From Mucilaginibacter gossypiicola (GTDB lineage Bacteria > Bacteroidota > Bacteroidia > Sphingobacteriales > Sphingobacteriaceae), in assembly GCF_900110105.1 (NCBI RefSeq), contig NZ_FOCL01000010.1, positions 1-64,000 of the forward strand: DNA of 64,000 bases. Reading direction: 5' to 3'. The notes under the pieces were generated by a model. The model did not search any database. It saw nothing but the letters and a program-made list of their open reading frames with translations, and had not been told where the DNA came from. Each line of letters begins with the position of its first letter. The first letter of the stretch is position 1. Shown one piece after another: positions 26,864-36,774 of the stretch. The translations under genes were made by a program, and so were the position numbers.

Positions 26864-28246
26864 TTATATGAAACGGGCTATAAGATCGGGATAAACACCT
26901 ATAAGAATTGTAGCCAAAGCCGAAAGTGCAAATACAACTTTGTAGTAAACCGGCACAGTAAGCTCAGCACGTTCATCGGCCCGGAAATACATAGCAATGA
27001 TAACCCTGAAATAGTAGAAGATACTAATGATAGCATTAATTACAGCTATAATAACCAACCCGATATGGTAGCGGCTTACCGCTCCCGAAAACATAAAGAA
27101 TTTGCCAATAAAACCTGCAGTAAGCGGGATACCTGCCAACGAAAGCATGGCCACAGTTAATACAAAAGCCAGGAATGGGTTCTTTTTTCCCAAACCGTTA
27201 AAGCTTTCAAAGTTATCGCTGCCGCCTTGTTGTTGTACCAGGATCAAGCCGCCAAATGCAATAATTGAAGCAATTGAATAAGCAGTAGCGTATACAAATA
27301 CCGAATTGCCTGAAGCAGCACCTAACGATACGATTGCAAATAACAGGTAACCGGCGTGCGAGATACTTGAAAACGCAAGCATCCTTTTAAAGCTTTGCTG
27401 ATACAGTGCAGTAATGTTACCGATAAACAGGGTAATGATAGTAACAACAAGTAATATCGGTGTCCAGAAATCAGATAATGGTTGAAAACAAGCAGAGAAC
27501 AAACGCAGGAATGCTGCGAAACCAGCCGTTTTAACCACTGTAGACATGAAGGCAGTGATCAACGTAGGGGCACCTTCGTACACATCCGGAGTCCAGAAAT
27601 GGAAAGGGGCAGCACCTACTTTAAAGCATAAACCAACTATAATAAGGGCTATGCCGGTATAAAACATAGGGTCGATATGCGGATGGTTAATTACATATTC
27701 CCTGATGGTATCAATGTTAAATGAACCTGATGATCCGTATAGCAGGGCCATACCAAACAGCAAAAAGCCGGTTGAAAAAGCGCCCATTAAAAAGTATTTC
27801 AATGCAGCTTCATTTGAAGCGAAATCGCTCTTTTTAATACCGGCAAGGATGTACAAACTCACCGACATGATCTCGATGCCGATAAACAGCATCACGAGGT
27901 TATTAAACGACACCATTACGATTATACCAGTCAGTGAAAACAGGATAATAGCATAATATTCGGCAGTGTGCCTGCTGATGCGCTCAAAGTAACCTTTTGA
28001 CAATAACAGGATCAGGATTGTAGATATAATGGTAACGCTTGAAAATACAACTGAAAAATTGTTGAACAACAGCATACCGGTATAAATCGGCTCAGCTGTA
28101 TCTTTTGAAGTCCATTGGCAAATTGCAAAACCTAAAGCAGCCAGTAAGCCTATAACGGTAACAGGCAATAAAGCTTTTTGCGCTTTATATAACCCTAAAT
28201 ACAAAAGCACTATAGGTAAAACAGATATGATGATTATAGTATTCAT
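26864..28246 (-). CDS. nuoN: NADH-quinone oxidoreductase subunit N
   Basis: This 460-residue antiporter-like membrane subunit of complex I has about 14 TM segments. Conserved stretches are IEIMSVSLYILAGIKK, AAPFHFWTPDVYEGAPT (the TM7-8 proton channel region) and LAFSSISHAGYLLFAIVSLG with the channel lysine just before it. It is the final nuo gene, 22 bp after nuoM. Confidence 0.96.
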   Translation of the reverse strand: MNTIIIISVLPIVLLYLGLYKAQKALLPVTVIGLLAALGFAICQWTSKDTAEPIYTGMLLFNNFSVVFSSVTIISTILILLLSKGYFERISRHTAEYYAIILFSLTGIIVMVSFNNLVMLFIGIEIMSVSLYILAGIKKSDFASNEAALKYFLMGAFSTGFLLFGMALLYGSSGSFNIDTIREYVINHPHIDPMFYTGIALIIVGLCFKVGAAPFHFWTPDVYEGAPTLITAFMSTVVKTAGFAAFLRLFSACFQPLSDFWTPILLVVTIITLFIGNITALYQQSFKRMLAFSSISHAGYLLFAIVSLGAASGNSVFVYATAYSIASIIAFGGLILVQQQGGSDNFESFNGLGKKNPFLAFVLTVAMLSLAGIPLTAGFIGKFFMFSGAVSRYHIGLVIIAVINAIISIFYYFRVIIAMYFRADERAELTVPVYYKVVFALSALATILIGVYPDLIARFI

Positions 28247-28268
28247 TCTTTTCTTTAAAATCTTAAAC

Positions 28269-29744
28269 CTACATTGTAAACTTTGAACCTATCTGATTTA
28301 CCAGTTGCGTTACCGCAGCTTCAGAAATATGCAGAATAGGCTGAGGATAAATACCTAATACAATAACCAGGACACAAATTAAACACAAGGTAAACTTTTC
28401 GGTACCGCTAACGTCGGTGAAAGTAGCTGTAAGCGGATTAGTTTCGCCCTGCATTACATTTTTGTAAAGACGTAACATATAAACTGCGCCAAATATAATG
28501 GTAAGGCCTGCAACCGCAGCCAGTACCAAATTTACGTAATGCTGTACGCTAAAATCAAATACACCTTTCAGCAATAAAAACTCGCCAATAAAACCATTGG
28601 TAAGCGGTAAGCCTACTGTACCTAATAATATGATCAGAAAACCAATTGCAAATTTAGGAGCAACTTTAGCAATACCCCCCAGTTGGCTAATCTCACGGGT
28701 GTTTAGCCTGCGGCTGATGATATCCCAGATAAAGAACATACCAACAACGTTGATACCGTGGTTAAGCATCTGAATCATCGCCCCCTGAACACCTGCTATA
28801 TTCCAGGCAAAAATACCGGCGGCTATTAGCCCAACGTGACCAATTGAAGAATAAGCTATCAGACGCTTGCCATCTTTTTGTTTAAAGGCAATAATTGAAG
28901 CATAAACCACTCCTATTACACCAAGGATCATAGCCAAAGACTGGAAATGAAAGAAACCAAGCGGAGCATTAGGGATCATCCAGCGAATAACACCATAAAT
29001 ACCCATTTTGAGCATGATACCTGATAGCATCATGGTACCACCTGACGGAGCTTCCGTATAAGTATCCGGCTGCCAGGTATGGAAAGGGAACAAAGGCATT
29101 TTGATGGCGAAAGCCAGGAAAAACGCCCAGAAGATCCAGCTCTGATGTTTAACATCCAAAGTCATTTTATAGAAATTGTGGATGTCGAAAGTTTTATCAG
29201 GCGATTGCAGGTACAGGTAAATGATACCAACCAGCATGAACAACGAACCTGCAAATGTGTAGATGAAAAACTTGATGGTAACGCGGATGCGGTTTTCGCC
29301 TCCCCAAAGGGCACATATAAAGTAGATCGGGATCAATGCTGCTTCCCATCCAACGTAAAACAAAAATCCGTCGAGGGCAGTAAACACAACCAGCATACCT
29401 GCCTGCATAAACAGGATGAGGCCATAAAAGGCACCTTCGTTTTTATATTGGTGCTGATAGGTTGTTAAAATTATTAGTGGTACAAGTACCGTGGTCAATA
29501 AAACCAGTACCATGCTAATGCCGTCGATACCGGCACTAAAGTAAATTCCATAACTGCTGATCCATGGCACATCAATAACAAACTGTGTTGATGCATCCGG
29601 AACAAATTTGCTTAAAAATATAAGCGCTATTACCAGTTGGGCAACAGAGAAAAATAATGCTGCATGTTTAGCTATCCCGTTTTTAAGCAGGGCAGTTATA
29701 ACAGCGGCAACTATTGGCAAAAAAAGTAATATACTAACGGTCAT
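28269..29744 (-). CDS. nuoM: NADH-quinone oxidoreductase subunit M
   Basis: This 491-residue antiporter-like subunit of the complex I membrane arm has 14 TM segments. Its landmarks are GWEAALIPIYFICALWGG (essential glutamate in TM5), PLFPFHTWQPDTYTEAPSGG and RLIAYSSIGHVGLIAAG. It lies 25 bp after nuoL. Confidence 0.97.
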   Translation of the reverse strand: MTVSILLFLPIVAAVITALLKNGIAKHAALFFSVAQLVIALIFLSKFVPDASTQFVIDVPWISSYGIYFSAGIDGISMVLVLLTTVLVPLIILTTYQHQYKNEGAFYGLILFMQAGMLVVFTALDGFLFYVGWEAALIPIYFICALWGGENRIRVTIKFFIYTFAGSLFMLVGIIYLYLQSPDKTFDIHNFYKMTLDVKHQSWIFWAFFLAFAIKMPLFPFHTWQPDTYTEAPSGGTMMLSGIMLKMGIYGVIRWMIPNAPLGFFHFQSLAMILGVIGVVYASIIAFKQKDGKRLIAYSSIGHVGLIAAGIFAWNIAGVQGAMIQMLNHGINVVGMFFIWDIISRRLNTREISQLGGIAKVAPKFAIGFLIILLGTVGLPLTNGFIGEFLLLKGVFDFSVQHYVNLVLAAVAGLTIIFGAVYMLRLYKNVMQGETNPLTATFTDVSGTEKFTLCLICVLVIVLGIYPQPILHISEAAVTQLVNQIGSKFTM

Positions 29745-29769
29745 TTTTATGTTGCTAAACGCTTATCGT

Positions 29770-31683
29770 TTATATTTTAGTTAATCCAAATACGCTATAC
29801 AGAAGTACCGCAATAATTCCCAGTACCATGATGAATATGTAGAAACCTACATTACCTGTTTGCAGCAGGCGAAGGCCTTTACTGGTTTCAATTGTTCCTC
29901 TGCCTATGCCATTCACCAGGCCATCTATACCCAAACGCTCTATTATATTATAGAAGAAGTCAGAAAGCCAGTCGAGCGGTTTACGAACAATCAGGTCATA
30001 AAGCTCATCAAGGTAAAACTTATGGTATGAAATGCTGGTCAATGCCGGACGCTCTTCAGTATCAGCAACAGGTACACTACCATTTTTAGCATATTTAACA
30101 TAGGCATAGGCCATAGCAGCTAAAGCAAGTACTACCGACGTACCCATTAATGCATACTCAAGCGATTCAGACAAATGATGCTCGCCCAAAATCTCATTTG
30201 ATTTATGGAAAACAGGCTCAAGGAAATGTGCGAGTTCATGGTGTCCGTGTAATACTTCCGGCACACCTATAAAACCACCTACTATTGAAAGGATAGCTAA
30301 CACAATAAGCGGAATAGTCATTGTAGGAGGCGATTCATGCAAATGATGCTCTTGCTCATGGGTACCGCGGAATTTTCCATAAAATGTAAGGTACATCATC
30401 CTGAACATGTAGAATGAAGTTAACATAGCGGTTAATACACCTACAGCCCAAAATATAGGGCTATGTGCGTAAGCATGTGCCAGGATCTCATCTTTCGAAA
30501 AGAAACCTGCCAATGGCGGGATACCCGCAATTGCAACAGTGCCAATCATCATGGTGGTGAAAGTAGTTTTGATCTTGCCTTTCAAGCCACCCATTTTACG
30601 CATATCCTGCTCACCGCTCATAGCGTGGATCACCGAACCTGCGCCAAGGAATAATAAAGCTTTAAAGAAAGCGTGTGTTAACACGTGGAAGAAAGCGCCT
30701 GTATAAGCGCCAACACCTAAGCCTAAAAACATATACCCCAATTGAGATACAGTTGAATAAGCCAATACCTTTTTAATATCTGTTTGTGTTAATGCAATAA
30801 GTGCTGCAATAAGAGCCGTTGCCAAACCTACATAAGCAATGATCTCCATTGTATCCGGAGATAAAGTATAGAATATGTTTGAGCGGGCAATCATATAAAT
30901 ACCGGCTGTAACCATGGTAGCAGCGTGGATCAAAGCCGAAACCGGGGTTGGGCCGGCCATCGCATCCGGTAACCAGGTGAACAAAGGCAACTGTGCAGAT
31001 TTACCGCAAGCACCAATGAATAACAATATTGTAATGATAAACAGCGGACCTGCACCTGATTTCATGGTAGCTGCCTTAGGGAAGACCTCCGCAAACTGGA
31101 TACTGCCGAAAACATAAATAATGGTGAAGATGCCTAATAAGAAACCAAGGTCACCGATACGGTTCATCACAAACGCTTTCTTCGCTGCATCTGCATAGTC
31201 AGGGTTAGTAAACCAGAAACCTATAAGCAGGTATGAGCATAAACCTACGCCTTCCCATCCGATAAACATGATGAGGTAGTTTGAACCTAAAACCAACAAC
31301 AACATGAAAAACACGAACAGGTTGAGGTAAGCGAAAAACTTTCCAAAACCTTCGTCGTCATGCATGTAACCGATAGAGTACAGGTGGATCAGGAAACCAA
31401 CCCCTGTAATGATCAGCAACATGATTGAACTTAACTGATCAATAAGGAATGCGAAAGGGAATTTCAAGGCGCCAACCGCAAACCATGTAAAGTAGTTAAC
31501 GTTGATGGCTACACCGGTTGATTTTACCTGAAAGAAAACGGCAAGACTTAAACCAAATGATACCAGTACCAGCAAGCTGCCGATAAAGCCAATTACGCTT
31601 TTTGATAATGAATTACGGCCAAGTCCGTTTATAACAAAACCGGCTAACGGTAGTATAGGAATAAGCCAGATATATTTATCCAT
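29770..31683 (-). CDS. nuoL: NADH-quinone oxidoreductase subunit L
   Basis: This 637-residue subunit is the distal antiporter-like part of complex I with the long lateral helix near the C-terminus. GWEGVGLCSYLLIGFW, AQLPLFTWLPDAMAGPTPVS and KVLAYSTVSQLGYMFLGLGV identify it. A 143-bp spacer with short direct repeats separates it from nuoK. Confidence 0.97.
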   Translation of the reverse strand: MDKYIWLIPILPLAGFVINGLGRNSLSKSVIGFIGSLLVLVSFGLSLAVFFQVKSTGVAINVNYFTWFAVGALKFPFAFLIDQLSSIMLLIITGVGFLIHLYSIGYMHDDEGFGKFFAYLNLFVFFMLLLVLGSNYLIMFIGWEGVGLCSYLLIGFWFTNPDYADAAKKAFVMNRIGDLGFLLGIFTIIYVFGSIQFAEVFPKAATMKSGAGPLFIITILLFIGACGKSAQLPLFTWLPDAMAGPTPVSALIHAATMVTAGIYMIARSNIFYTLSPDTMEIIAYVGLATALIAALIALTQTDIKKVLAYSTVSQLGYMFLGLGVGAYTGAFFHVLTHAFFKALLFLGAGSVIHAMSGEQDMRKMGGLKGKIKTTFTTMMIGTVAIAGIPPLAGFFSKDEILAHAYAHSPIFWAVGVLTAMLTSFYMFRMMYLTFYGKFRGTHEQEHHLHESPPTMTIPLIVLAILSIVGGFIGVPEVLHGHHELAHFLEPVFHKSNEILGEHHLSESLEYALMGTSVVLALAAMAYAYVKYAKNGSVPVADTEERPALTSISYHKFYLDELYDLIVRKPLDWLSDFFYNIIERLGIDGLVNGIGRGTIETSKGLRLLQTGNVGFYIFIMVLGIIAVLLYSVFGLTKI

Positions 31684-31826
31684 GTTCGATGTTGTACGTT
31701 TTACGTGTTACGTTATACGTTTTTAATTATCTAATCGCCATTGCGGGAAAGGGGCAACAACGTTTGTTTTATTACTAATCAGTTATTACAAATCCGAAAT
31801 TGAAATTCCGAAATCCGAAATAACTA
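31684..31826. repeat. Spacer of short direct repeats between nuoK and nuoL
   Basis: Near nuoL the block carries repeated TACGTTTTACG, TACGTT and TATACGTT units. Near nuoK it carries repeated TTGAAATTCCGAAATCCGAA-like units. Neither encodes a peptide. Such low-complexity spacers recur between genes in this phylum, and the function is unknown. Confidence 0.5.
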
Positions 31827-32156
31827 TTACCACTTCAACCTGTTCAGTACGTTGATATCAATTGAATTGGTGTTACGGTAAATCATCACGATGATAGCCA
31901 AACCAACTGCAACTTCGGCAGCGGCCAGTGCCATGATAAAAAACACAAACACCTGCCCGGTAGCATCACCCCTGTATACAGAAAACGCGGTAAGCAAAAG
32001 GTTAACCGAGTTAAGCATTAACTCAACCGACATGAAGATCACGATAGCATTACGGCGGATCAATACGCCCATTACGCCTATAGCAAAAATGATTGTGCTT
32101 AACAATATGTAATGATTAAGCGGCACGGCGTGCATTGTATTTGTTAAACTTTCCAT
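31827..32156 (-). CDS. nuoK: NADH-quinone oxidoreductase subunit K
   Basis: This 109-residue subunit has three TM helices. The family glutamates are in VELMLNSVNLLL and AAAEVAVGLAIIVMIYR. Its ATG shares one base with the nuoJ stop. The N-terminus is about 8 residues longer than usual, but no better start is evident. Confidence 0.95.
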   Translation of the reverse strand: MESLTNTMHAVPLNHYILLSTIIFAIGVMGVLIRRNAIVIFMSVELMLNSVNLLLTAFSVYRGDATGQVFVFFIMALAAAEVAVGLAIIVMIYRNTNSIDINVLNRLKW

Positions 32157-32659
32157 TATGCTGCTTTAGGTTCTTTTTCTTTAGTGGCCAACAATACCGC
32201 GCCTACCATTGCTGATAACAACAATACCGACGATATTTCAAACGGCAATAAAAATTCGTTGAACAATACTTTACCTAAGTTTTTTACAAGTCCCAGATCA
32301 GGGTTTTGTAATAACACAGGGTTTGATGCGCCAATAAGTTTTAACGATGATGCAACTGCAACAGCTAATATACCACCGCCAAAAACACCGGCTATTTTAA
32401 CCATGAAAGGCTTTACAGGTTCCGACTCCTTGTTAAGATTGATGAGCATCAGTGTATACAGGAACAATACCAGTATAGCGCCCATGTATACAATGAAATT
32501 TACAATCGCCAAAAATTGCGCGTTAAGCAAAATATAGTGGATGGTGAAAGTAAAGAAAGTGAGGATCAGATATAGGATACTATGTACCGGATTTTTGGCC
32601 GAGATTACCAATATCGAAAAGAATATGGACAAAAATGCGATGAAGTAAAATGTACTCAT
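32156..32659 (-). CDS. nuoJ: NADH-quinone oxidoreductase subunit J
   Basis: This 167-residue membrane subunit has five TM helices. The conserved AQFLAIVNFIVYMGAILVLFL, which includes the pi-bulge helix, and the VLLSAMVGAVLLA terminal helix fit NuoJ. It ends one base into nuoK and follows nuoI by 57 bp. Confidence 0.95.
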   Translation of the reverse strand: MSTFYFIAFLSIFFSILVISAKNPVHSILYLILTFFTFTIHYILLNAQFLAIVNFIVYMGAILVLFLYTLMLINLNKESEPVKPFMVKIAGVFGGGILAVAVASSLKLIGASNPVLLQNPDLGLVKNLGKVLFNEFLLPFEISSVLLLSAMVGAVLLATKEKEPKAA

Positions 32660-32716
32660 GTTTTTATTTACAAAATACCTTTACCCTTTTAGGCAGGGCA
32701 AAGGTATAAAACTTCT

Positions 32717-33229
32717 TTATTGATTTAAGGGCGCTTCTACTAATTTGTCTTTACCGTAAATAAAATCCTTCCTTAAGTAATCGGCAGGTACAATATCTCC
32801 GTCAAGATAAATAGCTTCTTTAGGGCAGGCCTCTTCACACAAACCGCAGAAAATACAACGCAACATGTTAATTTCATAAACAGCAGCGTATTTCTCTTCG
32901 CGGTATAAATGCTCTTCACCTTTCTGGCGCTCTGCAGCTGTCATAGTGATAGCTTCCGCAGGGCATGATAATGCACAAAGGCCGCAGGCGGTGCAACGCT
33001 CTTTACCGTTTTCATCGCGCTTAAGCGAGTGCATACCACGAAAGTTTTCAGAAAACTCGCGCTTTTCTTCGGGATAACTGATGGTTACCGGCTTTTTGAA
33101 GAAGTGTTTCATTGTTGTGGCCAAACCGCCAACAATAACAGGCAGGTAAGCACGTTCCAACAAGGTAAGTGGCTTAACTTCCAGTACTTTTCTTTTATTG
33201 CTTAATGATTCCATTTGATTAATATCCAA
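32717..33229 (-). CDS. nuoI: NADH-quinone oxidoreductase subunit I
   Basis: This 170-residue subunit carries two 4Fe-4S clusters (N6a and N6b) through CTACGLCALSCPAEAI and CIFCGLCEEACPKEAI. It links the peripheral arm to NuoB. It overlaps nuoH by 11 bp, a sign of coupled translation. Confidence 0.97.
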   Translation of the reverse strand: MDINQMESLSNKRKVLEVKPLTLLERAYLPVIVGGLATTMKHFFKKPVTISYPEEKREFSENFRGMHSLKRDENGKERCTACGLCALSCPAEAITMTAAERQKGEEHLYREEKYAAVYEINMLRCIFCGLCEEACPKEAIYLDGDIVPADYLRKDFIYGKDKLVEAPLNQ

Positions 33230-34262
33230 AGTGTGTAAGTAATGTGCTGCCTACGCCGGTAAGCACTATATTGGCAATTGCCAGAGGTATTAATATCTTC
33301 CAGCCCAGATCCATCAACTGGTCATAACGGAAACGAGGGATTGTCCAGCGTACCCACATGAAAAAGAAGATAGAAAAGAAGATTTTACCGAATAATATAA
33401 CAACACCAACTATCGCCGCTGTATTTGGACTGAACCATACAGCCATATCATCCATAAAAGGATAGTTATAACCGCCCCAATAAAGGGTAGCCATTACTGC
33501 CGATGAAATAAACATGTTGATATACTCAGCAAAAAGGTAAAAACCTAATTTCATTGATGAGTACTCGGTATGGTAACCGCCAACAAGCTCGGTTTCGCAC
33601 TCAGGTAAGTCGAAAGGTGAGCGGTTGGTTTCAGCAAAGGCACATACCAGGAACAGGATAAAACCAAGCGGTTGTCTCCAAACATTCCAGTGAAAGCCAT
33701 GCTGTTGTTCGGCAATTTCTTTAAGGCTCAATGTACCGGTAAGCATCAGCAACGCGATGATGGATAAACCCATCGAAATTTCATAGCTGATATTTTGTGA
33801 CGCAGCACGGATAGCACCTAACAACGAATATTTATTGTTTGATGCCCAGCCACCAATCATGATGCCATAAACACCTAATGATACTACGCCAAAAATGTAA
33901 AGTACACCTACGTTGATATCAGTAACCTGTAAATCAAAAGTACGGCCGCCAATTTGAATAGCTGATCCCCATGGAATAACAGCCGAACCTATACAAGCGG
34001 TTAAAATAGCCAGCGAAGGGCCAACAATGAACAGGAAGCCGGTAGCGTTGGTTGGGATGATTTCTTCTTTCAAGAACATTTTACCACCATCTGCAAGGGG
34101 TTGCAAAATGCCCCATGGACCGGCACGGTTAGGGCCTACCCTATCCTGGAAAAATGCTGCTACTTTACGTTCGGCATAGGTTGAGTACATAGCCACAACC
34201 AGGCTGATTGCAAAAATCACAACGATCAATACGATTCTGAATATTAAATCTGCAGTTTCCAT
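33219..34262 (-). CDS. nuoH: NADH-quinone oxidoreductase subunit H
   Basis: This 347-residue quinone-site membrane subunit has about eight TM helices. AERKVAAFFQDRVGPNRAG, PLADGGKMFLKE, AETNRSPFDLPECETELVGG and the C-terminal RWTIPRFRYDQLM loop are all family hallmarks. Its ATG overlaps the stop of nuoG by one base. Confidence 0.97.
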   Translation of the reverse strand: METADLIFRIVLIVVIFAISLVVAMYSTYAERKVAAFFQDRVGPNRAGPWGILQPLADGGKMFLKEEIIPTNATGFLFIVGPSLAILTACIGSAVIPWGSAIQIGGRTFDLQVTDINVGVLYIFGVVSLGVYGIMIGGWASNNKYSLLGAIRAASQNISYEISMGLSIIALLMLTGTLSLKEIAEQQHGFHWNVWRQPLGFILFLVCAFAETNRSPFDLPECETELVGGYHTEYSSMKLGFYLFAEYINMFISSAVMATLYWGGYNYPFMDDMAVWFSPNTAAIVGVVILFGKIFFSIFFFMWVRWTIPRFRYDQLMDLGWKILIPLAIANIVLTGVGSTLLTHFGY

Positions 34263-35257
34263 TATAAGCGTGTTTCCCTTTCAAATTGGTCTTTATTTGC
34301 TGCCTGCAATACCGGGTTGGTTTTAACAACCGGCAATGGTGTAAACTCGTAATGGTTTGCACTGATCACTGATTGGTGCGATACCTTACGCGGGCCTTCA
34401 ATAACCCAATCGGCAGTTTTCTTTTTGTCGAAGCGGCAGGTGTTACAGATAAATTCTTCAACCTCGCCATAAACATCTTTACGGCCGGTTACCCTGATCA
34501 CATCTTCACCTTTGTACCATAAAGTAACTTTACCACAGCATTTATCGCAATCGCGGTGTGCCTCAACTGGCTTAGTGAACCAAACACGGTTTTTAAAACG
34601 GAAGGTTTTATCAGTTAATGCACCTACAGGGCAAACGTCAATCACATTACCAGAAAAATCGTTATCAACCGCTTTGCTGATATAAGTAGAGATTTCTGAA
34701 TGATCGCCCCTGTTCAGGATACCGTGTAAACGGGTATTAGTGATCTGATCGGCAGTGAATACACAACGGTAGCAAAGGATGCAACGGGTCATGTGCAACT
34801 GGATCTTATCACCGATATCGATTTTCTCGAATGTACGACGATCGAACTCGTAGCGGGTTTTAGCAGCACCGTGCTCGAAGCCAAGGTCCTGCAGGTGGCA
34901 TTCACCAGCCTGATCACACACAGGGCAATCAAGCGGGTGATTGATCAACAGCATTTCTACCACACCTTTACGGGCTTCAACAACCTCGGGCGAAGTGATA
35001 TTTTGTACCTCCATCCCATCCATAACACCGGTACGGCACGAAGCCACCAGTTTAGGCATAGGGCGCGGATCTTTTTCAGATCCTTTGGTAACCTTAACCA
35101 AACAGGTACGGCATTTACCGCCACTACCTGCCAGCTTGGAGTAATAGCACATAGCAGGCGGAACAATGTCGCCACCTATTTGCCTTGCGGCATTCAGGAT
35201 GCTTGTTCCGGGTTCTACATCAACGGTTATTCCGTCTATTGTTACTTTCATTGACAT
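34262..35257 (-). CDS. nuoG: NuoG-like complex I Fe-S subunit, shortened
   Basis: This protein has only 331 residues; usual NuoG proteins have roughly 700-900. The N-terminal 2Fe-2S domain (cluster N1b; Cys37, Cys49, Cys52, Cys74), the HPLDCPVCDQAGEC site (His plus three Cys) and the CILCYRC plus CPVGAL 4Fe-4S site are intact. CDKCCGKV and CNTCRF look like the start of the molybdopterin-domain 4Fe-4S motif. After that the large molybdopterin-like domain is missing. The stop is followed at once by nuoH (one-base overlap), so this is the designed end, not a break. Short NuoG proteins seem usual in this group, as I recall. Confidence 0.9.
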   Translation of the reverse strand: MSMKVTIDGITVDVEPGTSILNAARQIGGDIVPPAMCYYSKLAGSGGKCRTCLVKVTKGSEKDPRPMPKLVASCRTGVMDGMEVQNITSPEVVEARKGVVEMLLINHPLDCPVCDQAGECHLQDLGFEHGAAKTRYEFDRRTFEKIDIGDKIQLHMTRCILCYRCVFTADQITNTRLHGILNRGDHSEISTYISKAVDNDFSGNVIDVCPVGALTDKTFRFKNRVWFTKPVEAHRDCDKCCGKVTLWYKGEDVIRVTGRKDVYGEVEEFICNTCRFDKKKTADWVIEGPRKVSHQSVISANHYEFTPLPVVKTNPVLQAANKDQFERETRL

Positions 35258-35321
35258 TTAATAATAACGTCGTTTGTTAATTTCTAAACCTTTTGCTTTC
35301 ATCCTTAAGGCTGAAAACTGC

Positions 35322-35403
35322 CGTCATTGCGAGGAACGAAGCAATCCCCGATTTGCAGGTACGCCCTGTATAGTTAGGGATTGCTTCGTACCTCGCAATG
35401 ACG
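35322..35403. repeat. GTCATTGCGAGG-family palindromic repeat (copy 4) inside the nuo operon
   Basis: The left arm CGTCATTGCGAGGAACGAAG continues to CAATCCC, and the right arm GGGATTGCTTCGTACCTCGC continues to AATGACG. They pair over 27 bp with one mismatch. It occupies the 155-bp gap between nuoF and nuoG and would form a long hairpin in the nuo mRNA. Confidence 0.88.
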
Positions 35404-35412
35404 CTTTATTAT

Positions 35413-36771
35413 TTACGCCGTCTCAACAACTTTTAACGGATCAGCATAGTGTGCTATACCGTAATTTCTTGAAGTTGCTTCGCTTGCGTTAGTTACGTGC
35501 CACTCAAATTCATCCCTGAAATGGCGGATAGCACTGGCCACCGGCCATGCTGCCGCATCACCCAGCGGACAAATAGTATTTCCTTCTATTTTCTTAGATA
35601 CATCAACCAGCAGATCCATGTCGCTCATTTTGCCATGGCCATACTCCAGGCGATGCAATACTTTTTCCATCCAGCCGGTACCCTCACGGCAAGGCGAACA
35701 TTGTCCGCAGCTTTCGTGATGATAAAAACGGGCAAAGTTCCAGGTATTACGTACAATACAGGCATCTTCATCATAAGCGATAAAACCGCCCGAACCCAAC
35801 ATGGTACCGCTTACAAAGCCACCATCTGATAACGATTCATAGCTCATCAAACGGGCTTCGTTATTGATAGTTTTCAGGATCAGGTTAGCCGGCAAAATAG
35901 GCACTGATGAACCACCCGCAACAACAGCCTTTAAGCGTTTGCCATTGGCGATACCACCGCAATACTCATCCGAATAAATAAATTCTTCAACAGGTACACC
36001 GAGTTCAATTTCATAAACACCCGGCTTTTTAAGGTTACCACCTGCCGAGATCAATTTAGTACCTGTACTACGGCCGATACCTATTTTAGCGTACTCGTCA
36101 CCACCTTCGTTAATGATAGGCACAACAGCAGCAATTGATTCAACGTTGTTAACTACGGTTGGGCAGCCATATAAACCGGCAATAGCCGGGAATGGTGGTT
36201 TAATACGCGGATTACCACGTTTACCTTCCAATGATTCCAGCAATGCAGTTTCTTCACCGCAGATATAAGCACCACCACCAGGTTGAACATAAAGTTCAAG
36301 ATCGTAACCGGTACCCAATATATTTTTACCTAAAAAGCCTTTCGCTTTTGCTTCGGCGATAGCTCTTTCCAGGATCCTCACCTGTGGCATCATTTCGCCG
36401 CGCAGGTAGATATACGATGTACTGGCACCAAGCGCAAAGCTTGATACAATCATACCCTCAATTAATAAGTGAGGGATATAGGTCATCAAATAACGGTCTT
36501 TAAAAGTACCAGGTTCCGATTCATCACCATTACAAACCAGGTAACGTGCTACGCCTTCGGGTTTAGCCAAAAAGCTCCACTTCATACCGGTAGGGAAACC
36601 TGCACCACCACGACCGCGTAAGCCTGATTTTTTAACCTCTTCAACAATCGCCTCGGGCGACATGGTTTTTAATGCTTTCTCAACAGAAGCATAGCCACCT
36701 TTTGAACGGTAAACATCAAAAGTATTGATGCCGGGTACGTTTATATGTTCTAAAAGTAATTTCCGTCCCAT
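35413..36771 (-). CDS. nuoF: NADH-quinone oxidoreductase subunit F
   Basis: This 452-residue subunit binds NADH, FMN and the 4Fe-4S cluster N3. GRGGAGFPTGMKWSF binds NADH, NGDESEPGTFKDR binds FMN, and ESCGQCSPCREGTGW with the later Cys in NTICPLGDAAAWP holds N3. It lies 3 bp after nuoE. Confidence 0.97.
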   Translation of the reverse strand: MGRKLLLEHINVPGINTFDVYRSKGGYASVEKALKTMSPEAIVEEVKKSGLRGRGGAGFPTGMKWSFLAKPEGVARYLVCNGDESEPGTFKDRYLMTYIPHLLIEGMIVSSFALGASTSYIYLRGEMMPQVRILERAIAEAKAKGFLGKNILGTGYDLELYVQPGGGAYICGEETALLESLEGKRGNPRIKPPFPAIAGLYGCPTVVNNVESIAAVVPIINEGGDEYAKIGIGRSTGTKLISAGGNLKKPGVYEIELGVPVEEFIYSDEYCGGIANGKRLKAVVAGGSSVPILPANLILKTINNEARLMSYESLSDGGFVSGTMLGSGGFIAYDEDACIVRNTWNFARFYHHESCGQCSPCREGTGWMEKVLHRLEYGHGKMSDMDLLVDVSKKIEGNTICPLGDAAAWPVASAIRHFRDEFEWHVTNASEATSRNYGIAHYADPLKVVETA

Positions 36772-36774
36772 AAC

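Noticed and set aside
35274..35492. 72-codon plus-strand frame between nuoF and nuoG
   Set aside because: It is written by the palindromic repeat and the antisense end of nuoF.
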